Part shown: piece by piece, positions 16,263 through 24,120 of the stretch
How positions within the stretch are numbered: position 1 is the stretch's first letter
Layout of the letters: the number at the start of each line of letters is the position of its first letter
Source: Streptomyces ureilyticus
GTDB lineage: Bacteria; Actinomycetota; Actinomycetes; Streptomycetales; Streptomycetaceae
Direction: 5' to 3'
DNA: 64,000 nt
NCBI RefSeq assembly: GCF_011045025.1
Contig: NZ_JAAKZX010000017.1
Span: forward strand, 1 to 64,000
Program-made: the position numbers and the translations under genes
The notes under the pieces: generated by a model
Told to the model about the DNA's origin: nothing
Seen by the model: the letters and a program-made list of their open reading frames with translations, nothing else
Databases searched by the model: none

Positions 16263-17378
16263 TCAACCGCTCGACCGCGGACCGGTCGGGGACGCGGGCG
16301 CGACGGCCGTGGACTCCCTGATCACCAGGCCCGGCAGCAGCTCCAGATGACGGGTGGCACCGGGACGCAGGCCGTCGCGCGCCGCGTCGAGCCGGCGCAG
16401 CAGCAGGTCGATCCCGGTCCGGCCGAGCTCCGCCTTGGGCGGGGCGACCGCCGTCAGCGGGACGGGCCCCATGTCGGCGACCACGTCGTTGTACGCGACC
16501 ACCGAGCAGCGTCCCGGCACATCGATCCCCGCGGCCTGCAGCCGCTGCACCAGCACCAGAGCGTCCCGGTCGCTGTGGATCAGCACCGCCGTCGCGCCGC
16601 TGTCACCCACGACCTCGGCCAGATCCTCCGCCCGTGGGTCCGACGCGCTCGGGTCCGGCCCCGCGGTACGCGAGCTGAGGATCGTACGGCAGTCCTCGGC
16701 CAGCCCTCGTGCGGCGGTCTGCGCGGCGAACTCGGCGCGGATCACGCGCGCGGTGGGGCTGTCGTCGCGCGCCGCCAGTACGATCCGCCGGTGCCCGAGG
16801 CGGACCAGGTGCCCGAGCGCCAGATGCACCCCGTACGCGTGGTCCGAACGCACGCAGTCCAGCGAGTAGATCGCACTGGTCCGCGCCGGACGCCGCTCCA
16901 CCAGCACCGTGGGCACATCCAGGGCGGACAGCCACGAGTGGTCCGCCTCGGCCTCGGCCTGTGTGCGCCAGTGCGGCGACAGCAGTAGCCCGCGCGCCCC
17001 CGCGTCCAGCGCCTGGCGCACCGCCTCCCGCTCCGCCCCGCCCTCGTCGGCGGCGAGGTGCAGGGCGAGCCGCAGGCCGGCCTTCTCCGCGGCCTCCCGC
17101 GCGCCCTGCACGGCCTCGGTGAGGTAGGTGTTGCGCTCGGAAACGATCATGGCGACCGCGTCGCCCCCCGCTGCGCTCTCCTCGGGCACCGGCCGCAGCG
17201 AACGCGCCACCCCGTGCCCGCGGCGCACTTCTCCGCGCTGCGCCAGCTCCTCGACGTCCCGGCGCACGGTGACGACGGAAACGCCGAGTTCGTCGGCGAG
17301 ATCGGTGATCCGCGCGACACCCCGGCCCCGCACCACCTCCGCGATCCGGTCCTGCCGCTTCTGCGCCGACTCCCGCAT
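16263..17378 (-). CDS. Transcriptional regulator, DeoR-type HTH with LacI-type sensor
   Basis: A 371-residue repressor-like protein. The N-terminus (RQDRIAEVVRGRGVARITDLADELGVSVVTVRRDVEELAQRGEVRRGHG) is a DeoR helix-turn-helix, and residues about 75-360 form a periplasmic-binding-like sensor of the LacI kind (LGHRRIVLAARDDSP, SVVAYNDVVADMGPVPLTAV). ATG 17378 follows GGTGGGGAC. It lies immediately upstream of the sugar operon on the same strand, with a 172-base gap holding a candidate promoter, so it probably represses that operon until the sugar binds. Confidence 0.88.
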   Translation of the reverse strand: MRESAQKRQDRIAEVVRGRGVARITDLADELGVSVVTVRRDVEELAQRGEVRRGHGVARSLRPVPEESAAGGDAVAMIVSERNTYLTEAVQGAREAAEKAGLRLALHLAADEGGAEREAVRQALDAGARGLLLSPHWRTQAEAEADHSWLSALDVPTVLVERRPARTSAIYSLDCVRSDHAYGVHLALGHLVRLGHRRIVLAARDDSPTARVIRAEFAAQTAARGLAEDCRTILSSRTAGPDPSASDPRAEDLAEVVGDSGATAVLIHSDRDALVLVQRLQAAGIDVPGRCSVVAYNDVVADMGPVPLTAVAPPKAELGRTGIDLLLRRLDAARDGLRPGATRHLELLPGLVIRESTAVAPASPTGPRSSG

Positions 17379-17624
17379 GTCCCCACCGCTCCGTCCGCGT
17401 CGGCCGCGCGGCCCGGGCGTGAGCGCGCGGCGGCTTGCGCGATCGTATTCGCGCGATGCGGCCATGATAGCGATCAATCGATCAGGTGGGGTGGGGTAGT
17501 ACTGGGACCGGCTCGGGGCGGTCCTGGTCTCGGAGCCGCGCCATGTCCGCCGGCATCAGCATCCGCTAACATAAAATAATTAGATAGATGAATCGGCGAT
17601 TTAATGGAGCTGCTAGGAGTGGCC

Positions 17625-18776
17625 GTGGACTTCGGGCTGACCGACGAGCAGGACCTGTTGCGCGCGACGGCACGGCAGTTCGTCGCGGACGTCTGCCCCG
17701 CCGAGCGGGCGAAGGAGTGGGACGAGGGCGGAGTCGTACCGCCCGAGTTGTTCGCCGGGATGGCCGAACTCGGCTGGTTCTCTTTGCCGTTCGCCGAGGA
17801 CGAAGGCGGTGACGGCGGCGGACCGCTGGAGCTCGTCCTGATCGCCGAGGAGCTCGGGCGGGCCAGTTTCGACGTGGCCATGTGCTACATCGGCGTACTC
17901 ATCCCGGGCATTACCGTGTTCCGCTGGGGAAACGAGGAACAGCGCCGCTTCATCCGCGACCGCGTCATGACCGGACGCCACCGGCTCGCCGTCGGCCTCA
18001 GCGAACCGGACAGCGGCTCCGACGCCGCGGCGCTGCGCACCACCGCGGAGGACCACGGCGACCATTTCCTCGTACGCGGCCAGAAGGCCTGGTGCACGGG
18101 CGCCGGGCTGCCGGACACCACCATCGCGACGTACGTGCGTACGGGCCCTCGTGAGCCCAAGCACGGCGGTATCAGCCTGCTGCTCGTCGACCCAGCGACC
18201 GAGGGGGTCGAGGTGCGGCGGACGCCGACCCTGGCCCGGCACATCCTCGGTACCAACGAGGTCTTCTTCAACGATGCCCTGGTACCGAAGGAGAATCTGG
18301 TCGGCCCGCGGGACGAGGGCTGGAAGGTCATGCTCTCCAACATCGAGCTGGAGAAGGTGATCATCAGTGGCGGCTATCTGGGCGCCGCCCAGGCCACGTT
18401 GGACGAGATGCTGGAGTACGCGCGAACCCGGCACGCCTTCGGCCGCCCGATCGGCAACTTCCAGTCGCTCGCCCACGCCATGGCCGACCTGCAGACCGAG
18501 ATCGACTCCGCCCGCCTGCTCGCGTACCGCGCGGCATGGCTGCTGGCCCAGGGCAAGCCCTGCACCAGGGAGGGCTCGATGGCCAAGCTCAAGGGCTCGG
18601 AGACGTACGTGGCCGCCGCACGACTGGGCATGCAGGTCTGCGCGGGGCACGGCTTCTCGACGGAGAGCGTGATGAGCTTCCGCTACCGCGAATCCATCGT
18701 CGCCACGATCTCCGGCGGCACGAGCCAGATCCAGCGGAACGGGATAGCCCGGAGCATGGGCCTGCGGTCCTACTGA
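17625..18776 (+). CDS. Acyl-CoA dehydrogenase
   Basis: A flavoenzyme of 383 residues introducing a double bond into an acyl-CoA and passing electrons to ETF. The expected blocks are present: VGLSEPDSGSDAAALRT, FLVRGQKAWCTG, YARTRHAFGRPIGNFQ and ATISGGTSQIQRNGIARSMGL. The C-terminal Glu found in medium-chain enzymes is Gly here; a helix-G Glu (NIELEKV) could be the base, as in isovaleryl- or long-chain types. GTG 17625 is chosen because AGGAG at 17615-17619 lies five bases upstream. It stands alone after an AT-rich promoter region (17560-17600); ETF is encoded 15 kb away. Confidence 0.9.
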   Translation: MDFGLTDEQDLLRATARQFVADVCPAERAKEWDEGGVVPPELFAGMAELGWFSLPFAEDEGGDGGGPLELVLIAEELGRASFDVAMCYIGVLIPGITVFRWGNEEQRRFIRDRVMTGRHRLAVGLSEPDSGSDAAALRTTAEDHGDHFLVRGQKAWCTGAGLPDTTIATYVRTGPREPKHGGISLLLVDPATEGVEVRRTPTLARHILGTNEVFFNDALVPKENLVGPRDEGWKVMLSNIELEKVIISGGYLGAAQATLDEMLEYARTRHAFGRPIGNFQSLAHAMADLQTEIDSARLLAYRAAWLLAQGKPCTREGSMAKLKGSETYVAAARLGMQVCAGHGFSTESVMSFRYRESIVATISGGTSQIQRNGIARSMGLRSY

Positions 18777-18884
18777 GTGCGGGCCGACTTCGTGCTGATC
18801 TCGAGCTGAGTTCGAGTTCCCACCGACGCCCGCCCTTGTCCTGGACGTCACCCGGCCGTCAACGCGCGCCGCGATCCTGTGGCG

Positions 18885-19209
18885 ATGGACATGACGGCAC
18901 TGGCCGCACGCTGCTCGAGCCCATCCCGGCCCACCGCACCGCCGGTATCGAGGTGCTCCGGGCCGCCGACGGCATGGCCGAGGTCGCGCTGGAGGCCCCC
19001 AAGGAGCTGACGAACGTCATCGGTTCACTGCATTCCAGCGGCCTCATCGCCCTGATCGACGCGGTCGGGCTGGCCGCGATCATCGCCACGAGCGAGGCGA
19101 ACGAAGAGATGGAGGACGTCGTCCCCCTGGGCGCGGCGGCTTCCCTGGAGTTCCTGGCCCCCGCCCGAGGCCGCATCCTGGCCACCTGCCGCGTCTCAGC
19201 GGACGCTCT
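18885..19209 (+). pseudogene. Hotdog thioesterase-like (DUF4442/PaaI) fragment
   Basis: The stretch LLEPIPAHRTAGIEVLRAAD ... [22 protein letters not shown] ... [22 protein letters not shown] is the body of a small hotdog-fold thioesterase-like protein. It has no usable start in frame: the apparent ATG at 18885 is in another frame, with the switch a few codons later. Its C-terminus runs directly into an unrelated TetR fragment. Both ends are therefore broken and it is probably not expressed as an enzyme. Confidence 0.6.
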
Positions 19210-19211
19210 CG

Positions 19212-19607
19212 ATGCGCCGGGTCCTGTCCCGGCACCGCTGGGCGATCGGTCTGATGGAATCGCGGGCCTCACCCGGGCCGGAGACGCTGCGGCATCACGA
19301 TGCCGTCCTCGGATGCCTTCGCAAGGCCGGTTTCTCCGTCGCGCTGACCGCGCACGCGTACTCGGCCCTCGACAGCTACATCTACGGGTTCGCCCTCCAG
19401 GAACGCGACTTGCCCTTCGACACGCCCGACAAGACCGCGGAGCTGGCGCAGGCCATCCTGGCGCAGGTCCCGGCCGACCAGTACCCACACCTGGCCGAAC
19501 TGACCACCGAGCACATCCTCAGCCCCGGCTACGACTGCAGCAACGAATTCGAATTCGGCCTCGACCTGATCCTCGACGGACTCCAGAGGGCCGGACAGGC
19601 CACGTGA
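19212..19607 (+). pseudogene. C-terminal half of a TetR-family regulator
   Basis: A 131-codon frame that matches the ligand-binding C-terminal domain of TetR regulators: [17 protein letters not shown] with [15 protein letters not shown], then a central helix with [12 protein letters not shown] and ending [15 protein letters not shown]. The N-terminal DNA-binding helices are missing; upstream sequence is the thioesterase fragment. ATG 19212 may be fortuitous. Without its HTH it cannot act as a repressor. Confidence 0.65.
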
Positions 19608-19729
19608 CCGGCGTCTCCAGGTGGGGAGGGCGGCCCAGCGCCGCTGCGCGACGCCGTCTTGCGCCAAGGCCGTCGAGGCTGCGGGCACGGGGCCGATGAG
19701 TTTCCGATGGGGACGGGGTCTACACGGTT

Positions 19730-20599
19730 ATGACTGCACACAAGCTCGAGACCCCCGAGGTCGACCTCGTCTACGACGTCCACGGCCCGCTGCCGACGGC
19801 CGACGGACGCCCACCGCTGGTCATGATCGGCCAGCCCATGGACGCCAGTGGCTTCCGCGCGTTGGCGTCGCACCTCCCCGACCGCACCGTGATCACCTAC
19901 GACCCGCGCGGCCTTGGCCGTAGTACCCGCAAGGACGGCCGCGTCGACCACGTACCCCAGACCCAGGCGGCCGACGTGCACGCCGTCATCCAGGCGCTCG
20001 GCGCGGGCCCGGTCGAAATGTTCGCGAGCAGCGGCGGTGCGGTGACCGCGCTCGCCCTCGTGGCGGCCTACCCCGAGGACGTGACCACCCTGGTGGCGCA
20101 CGAGCCGCCGCTCATTGAGGTGCTCCCCGACGCCAAGGCCGCCGAGTGCGCCCGGGCCGGCTTCCGGGACGCGTACCAGGAGAAGGGCTGGGGTGCCGGC
20201 ATGGCGGCGTTCATCGCGATGACGTCGTGGGAGGGCGAGTTCACCGACGACTACTTCGCCCAGCCCGCGCCGGATCCCGCCGCCTTCGGGATGCCGGCCG
20301 AGGATGACGGCTCTCGTGACGATCCGCTGCTGTCCGACCGGTCCTGGGCGGTCAGCAGCTACCAGCCCGACGTCGACGCGCTCACTGCCGCGCCGACCCG
20401 GATCGTGATCGCCGTGGGCGAGGAGTCCCAGGACACCTTCACCGGACGCACCTCGGTGGCGACGGCCGAGCTGCTCGGTCAGCAGGCAACGGTGTTCCCG
20501 AGCCACCACGGCGGCTTCGTCGACGGCGAGTTCGGCTACCCCGGGCAGCCCGAGGCCTTCGCACACAAGCTGCGCGAGGTCCTCGACAACGCCGGCTGA
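19730..20599 (+). CDS. Alpha/beta hydrolase
   Basis: A 289-residue serine hydrolase fold protein. The nucleophile elbow is FASSGGA (Ser101, AxSxG rather than GxSxG), the oxyanion region is near IGQPMDASGF, and a C-terminal His lies in PSHHGGF. The Asp of the triad is probably in the strand around IVIAVGEESQDTF, though this strand is unusual. No signal peptide, so it is cytoplasmic. The substrate is unknown. The ribosome-binding site is weak. It is monocistronic, followed by a strong hairpin at 20672. Confidence 0.85.
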   Translation: MTAHKLETPEVDLVYDVHGPLPTADGRPPLVMIGQPMDASGFRALASHLPDRTVITYDPRGLGRSTRKDGRVDHVPQTQAADVHAVIQALGAGPVEMFASSGGAVTALALVAAYPEDVTTLVAHEPPLIEVLPDAKAAECARAGFRDAYQEKGWGAGMAAFIAMTSWEGEFTDDYFAQPAPDPAAFGMPAEDDGSRDDPLLSDRSWAVSSYQPDVDALTAAPTRIVIAVGEESQDTFTGRTSVATAELLGQQATVFPSHHGGFVDGEFGYPGQPEAFAHKLREVLDNAG

Positions 20600-20671
20600 C
20601 GATCGTCCTGCAGTAATCCGCCGCCCTGACGGATCGGCGCAGGGGGCCGTGCGTTCGTCCAGAAGCCGTGT

Positions 20672-20702
20672 GGTGACTCCGTCCGCGGCCGACGGAGTCA
20701 CC
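20672..20702. terminator. Perfect 12-bp hairpin after the hydrolase gene
   Basis: GGTGACTCCGTC (20672-20683) and GACGGAGTCACC (20691-20702) form a perfect 12-bp stem with a 7-base loop, extended outside by CCGTGT/ACACGG. No T-run follows, which is common for Streptomyces terminators. It also lies 40 bases before the toxin-antitoxin start, so an operator role for that pair is possible. Confidence 0.55.
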
Positions 20703-20741
20703 AGTTCACACGGGCGGCACCTACTAGGTACCATCCGGTGT

Positions 20742-20978
20742 ATGCCATCCCTGAACGTGTCCTTCACCGACGAGGAGCTCGAGGGCGTGCGCGTGGCCGC
20801 CGCGGCCGAGGGCAAGAGCCTCAAGCAGTACCTGCACGACCTCGGCGTCCGCGAGATGCAGCGCCAGCGGTTCGTCGCCGGAGCCACCGCATGGGCCGAC
20901 AGGCTGCGCGGTGAGTTCGACGAGGCATTCCCCGACGAGGTGCCGCCCTCCGAACGCGACGGGGCCGCAGCCGCCTGA
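20742..20978 (+). CDS. Antitoxin-like small protein
   Basis: A 78-residue protein beginning with a strand-helix pattern (PSLNVSFTDEELEGVRVAAAAEG) typical of ribbon-helix-helix or FitA-like antitoxins, followed by an acidic C-terminus (GEFDEAFPDEVPPSERDG) that would bind a toxin. Its stop overlaps the next gene's ATG (TGATG), so the two are coupled as in toxin-antitoxin operons. The role is inferred from size, layout and neighbour. Confidence 0.7.
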   Translation: MPSLNVSFTDEELEGVRVAAAAEGKSLKQYLHDLGVREMQRQRFVAGATAWADRLRGEFDEAFPDEVPPSERDGAAAA

Positions 20979-21361
20979 TGCCGCCCATCCTCTACATCGA
21001 CGTCCCCTGGCTTCTGGACGTCCAGGAGGCCGCCCTCGGGCACGAGGACATGACGGTTTCCGACTACTCCGCGCTCGTCGCGGCCGTCGGGCGCCACAAG
21101 ACCAAGCTGCCGACGCTCCAAGCCTCCGACCCGGACGCCGCATGGCGTGCGGCCGCACTGATGCACACGCTCGTGCGCCTTGAGCCGCTTCCGCACCGCA
21201 ACAGCCTGTTTGCGGCGTTCGTCACCGCGCAGTACATGGGCCAGTCCGGTGAGGGCATCGACCCGCCCTACGGCGCCCTGTCCGACCTCGTACGCAAAAT
21301 CCGCGACACCCGCCTCAGCGTCCACGCAGTCGCCGACCAACTGCGCTCCTGGAGACTGTGA
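20978..21361 (+). CDS. Fic/Doc-like toxin component, degenerate motif
   Basis: A 127-residue protein resembling Streptomyces Doc-like toxins: ILYIDVPWLLDVQE at the start, a WRAAALMHTLVRLEPLP helix pair and NSLFAAFVTAQYMGQSGEGIDPP. True Doc/Fic enzymes carry HxFx(D/N)GNKR; here the aligned segment is PLPHRNSLFAAF, which lacks the complete motif. It may be inactive as an AMP-transferase/kinase, or an altered family. It is coupled to the upstream antitoxin-like gene. Confidence 0.65.
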   Translation: MPPILYIDVPWLLDVQEAALGHEDMTVSDYSALVAAVGRHKTKLPTLQASDPDAAWRAAALMHTLVRLEPLPHRNSLFAAFVTAQYMGQSGEGIDPPYGALSDLVRKIRDTRLSVHAVADQLRSWRL

Positions 21362-21464
21362 TCAGCCCAGGTTCGCCGTGCGGGGCTGAACTCGCTGAGA
21401 TGCAGGGGCCGTTGCGGCTAGGTTGGGTGAGAGCCACTGGACGCGCAGCAGGGGGATGTTCTCC

Positions 21465-22277
21465 ATGGGGGACGACGACTCAGCACGGCAGGTAGGGGCC
21501 AGGATCGATACGTCAGTGCCGCACTCGGCGCGGATCTGGAATTACTGGGTGGGGGGCAAGGACAACTACGAGGTCGACCGCGAGGCGGGGGACCAGGTGA
21601 AGGCGGTGTTCCCGGGCATCGTCGACGACGCCCGTCACACCCGGGCATTCCTGGCGCGTGTGGTCCGCTATCTGGCGGGCGAGGCGGGCATCCGGCAGTT
21701 CCTGGACATCGGCACGGGCCTGCCGACCGCCGACAACACGCACGAGATCGCCCAGCGGGTGGCGCCGGAGTCACGGATCGTCTACGTCGACAATGATCCC
21801 CTCGTACTGAGGCACGCCCAGGCGCTGCTGACCAGCACCCCCGAGGGCGTCTGCGACTACATCGATGCCGACGTACGAAACCCGGACCTGATCCTGGCCG
21901 AAGCCGCCAAGACGCTGGATTTCCGCCGCCCCATCGGGCTGATGATGCTGGGGATTCTGGGCAACGTCCCTGACTACCAAGAGGCGCGAGCCGCCCTGAA
22001 GCGCCTGCTGGACGCCCTGCCCTCCGGCAGCTACCTCGTGGTCAACGACGGCACCACCACCGACCAGAAACGGAGCGAGGCCGTCCGCCAGTTCAACGAG
22101 AACAGCGGCAGCCCGCATCCCTACACCAACCGAAGCCCAGAACAGATCACCGAGTACTTCCGCGGGCTGGACCTCGTGGAGCCCGGAGTGGTGCCCACCT
22201 CCATGTGGCGGCCCGACCCCAGCCCGTGGCCGGCCGGCGACGTAGCGGTGCTGTGTGGTGTGGGTCGTAAGAGCTGA
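21465..22277 (+). CDS. DUF574-type SAM-dependent methyltransferase
   Basis: A 270-residue protein of the large actinomycete methyltransferase group (DUF574/Methyltransf_19). It shows the group's N-terminal hallmark DTSVPHSARIWNYWVGGKDNYEVDRE, the SAM-binding FLDIGTGLPTADNTHE, then RIVYVDNDPLVLRHAQALL. ATG 21465 is chosen over 21456 because CAGGGGG at 21449-21455 leaves about nine bases. The group is often next to regulators; targets are unknown. Convergent with the creatininase gene, 19 bases apart. Confidence 0.9.
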   Translation: MGDDDSARQVGARIDTSVPHSARIWNYWVGGKDNYEVDREAGDQVKAVFPGIVDDARHTRAFLARVVRYLAGEAGIRQFLDIGTGLPTADNTHEIAQRVAPESRIVYVDNDPLVLRHAQALLTSTPEGVCDYIDADVRNPDLILAEAAKTLDFRRPIGLMMLGILGNVPDYQEARAALKRLLDALPSGSYLVVNDGTTTDQKRSEAVRQFNENSGSPHPYTNRSPEQITEYFRGLDLVEPGVVPTSMWRPDPSPWPAGDVAVLCGVGRKS

Positions 22278-22296
22278 GTAGGGTCGGGGACGGGAG

Positions 22297-23106
22297 TCAC
22301 TCCCGAAGGGTGCACCATTCGTCGGAGCGGGCGGCGACGCGCTGCCAGACCTCCTCGGCCTCCTCGAAGGACATGAAGGGGGCGTCGGCTTCGGGAAGTG
22401 GCTGGCACCCGTCCACGATCACCTTGATCGCGTCGAGGCTGGCCTCGATGATGGCCCGGCCCTCGTTCTCGCTGGCGAGATGGGCGTCGTCGCCCTGGGC
22501 GAAGCGGCCGAGGGGTGTGGTGTTGCGGTCGTCCAGGCGGGTGAGGTCGACCAGTTCCGGGCGGACATACATGAGTTGGGAGATCTCGTAGCGGCCTGCG
22601 TGGTCGCCTTCGAACTGGCCCATGACCAGTTCAGGGTCGCTGACCGCGGTGATCGGAATGTCGCGGGCGCGGCGGAACTCCTCGACCGCCAGCCGCAGAT
22701 CGGGCTGGTTGGCGTTGTGGCCCGTCAGAATCACGGCGGCGCGGAAGCCCGCGTTGACGAACGCCCGGAGCTGGTGGACCAGCAGGCGCAGGACCACATC
22801 GGGCGGGAGGCTTCCCATGCGCGGGTTGACGTCGCCCATCACTTCCTTGAGCCACGGCCGGTGGTAGCCGGTCTCGTGGATCTGGTACGTCTGCGTCGGC
22901 GCGACGATGCCGCCGAACCGGCGCGCCGCCTCATCGCACAGGTAGACGGCCTTGTGGGTGTCCAGGCCGAATGCGGCGACGTGGCCGTGCGGCTCGCACA
23001 GGCCCATCGGCATGTAGACCAGGGGTAGTTGGGCCAGGCGCTCTTCGAACTCGCGCGGCAGCAGGTCTTCCCAGCGGACTGTGTCCGGCGGTGTGCTGGT
23101 CGTCAT
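22297..23106 (-). CDS. Creatininase-family amidohydrolase
   Basis: A 269-residue metal-dependent hydrolase acting on a cyclic amide or similar bond. Metal-ligand motifs are visible: MGLCEPHGHVAAFGLDTH (Glu, His and Asp ligands), ILTGHNANQ and GDHAGRYEISQ (His and Glu). ATG 23106 overlaps the aldo/keto reductase stop by four bases. It is the last gene of the desaturase/Rieske operon, so it probably opens a ring or cleaves an amide in the product. Creatinine itself is not implied. Confidence 0.85.
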   Translation of the reverse strand: MTTSTPPDTVRWEDLLPREFEERLAQLPLVYMPMGLCEPHGHVAAFGLDTHKAVYLCDEAARRFGGIVAPTQTYQIHETGYHRPWLKEVMGDVNPRMGSLPPDVVLRLLVHQLRAFVNAGFRAAVILTGHNANQPDLRLAVEEFRRARDIPITAVSDPELVMGQFEGDHAGRYEISQLMYVRPELVDLTRLDDRNTTPLGRFAQGDDAHLASENEGRAIIEASLDAIKVIVDGCQPLPEADAPFMSFEEAEEVWQRVAARSDEWCTLRE

Positions 23107-24104
23107 CGGTACTCCCCAAAGATCTTGGTTTCGTTGAAGTTCTTGATGAAGCGGTGCTTGAAGCGCAGCAACTCGTGGATCTCGGCGGGGAGTTCGGGCT
23201 CTTCCAACGCCGCGATGTTCGCCTCGCAGTACTCCCGGACCTGCATCGAGGAGATCGCCGTGGTCACGCCCTGCGCCTGGACGACGAACTTCAGGGCGAG
23301 CGCGGCGAGCGAGCCGGCGTACTGGGGCACGTACTGCCGTAGCTCGTCGACCTTCCGCAGGTAGACGGCGCGGGGCACGATGTCGTCGAAGTAGCCGTAC
23401 CGGAAGTCGTCCTCGGCGAAGACGGTGTCCTCGGTGAGCGTGCCGGTCAGTCCGCCCTCGTCCAGGACGCAGCGCGCGATCACGGCGACGTCGTGCTCGA
23501 CACAGGTCGGCAGGAGGTTGTCCAGGGCGATCGGGTCGAAGATGTTGATGATCGTCTGGACGGAGTCGATCAGGCCGGACTGCACCAACGGCAGCGCCAT
23601 GTCGCTGCGGTGGTCCGGGATCGAGATCCCGATGTGGCGTACGAGTCCTTCCTGCTTGAGCTGTTGCAACTCGTCCATCCAGTGCCCGTTCACGCCCCAG
23701 GTGGGCCACCAGATGTGCAGCTGGAGGAGGTCGACGTGGTCGAGGCCGAGTTCGGTGAGCGAGCGCTGGGTGCTGGCGATGATGTGGCCGGGCGGGTGGG
23801 CGAGTTCGGGGTCTACGGGGGTGCCCCAGCCGCGCTGCCCGGAGAGGTTCTCGACTTTGGTGGCGACGAAGGGACGCGTTCCGGACCACTGGCTCAGTGC
23901 TTTGCCGACGATGCGTTCGGAGTTGCCGTAGGCCCGGGCGGTGTCGATGAAGTTGACGCCGCGGTCCAGGGCGTACAGCAGGCTGTCGATCCAGTGGGAC
24001 TTCGAGTCGTCGGCGTTGCCGCCGAACCAGCCGGCGAGTCCCATGGCTCCGAAACCGAGTTTGCTGATCGGTTCGCCGGAGCGGGGGAAGGACGAGTGGT
24101 GCAT
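23103..24104 (-). CDS. Aldo/keto reductase
   Basis: A 333-residue NADP-dependent oxidoreductase with a TIM barrel. The catalytic tetrad is visible: Asp and Tyr in NFIDTARAYGNSE, Lys in PFVATKVENL, His in VDLLQLHIWWP. The N-terminus KLGFGAMGLAGWFGG and the arrangement resemble sugar/inositol-type dehydrogenases of this superfamily. GGAG lies upstream of ATG 24104. It sits between the ferredoxin reductase and creatininase genes; it likely oxidises or reduces a hydroxyl produced in the same pathway. Confidence 0.88.
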   Translation of the reverse strand: MHHSSFPRSGEPISKLGFGAMGLAGWFGGNADDSKSHWIDSLLYALDRGVNFIDTARAYGNSERIVGKALSQWSGTRPFVATKVENLSGQRGWGTPVDPELAHPPGHIIASTQRSLTELGLDHVDLLQLHIWWPTWGVNGHWMDELQQLKQEGLVRHIGISIPDHRSDMALPLVQSGLIDSVQTIINIFDPIALDNLLPTCVEHDVAVIARCVLDEGGLTGTLTEDTVFAEDDFRYGYFDDIVPRAVYLRKVDELRQYVPQYAGSLAALALKFVVQAQGVTTAISSMQVREYCEANIAALEEPELPAEIHELLRFKHRFIKNFNETKIFGEYR

Positions 24105-24120
24105 GGAGGGTGTCTCCTGT

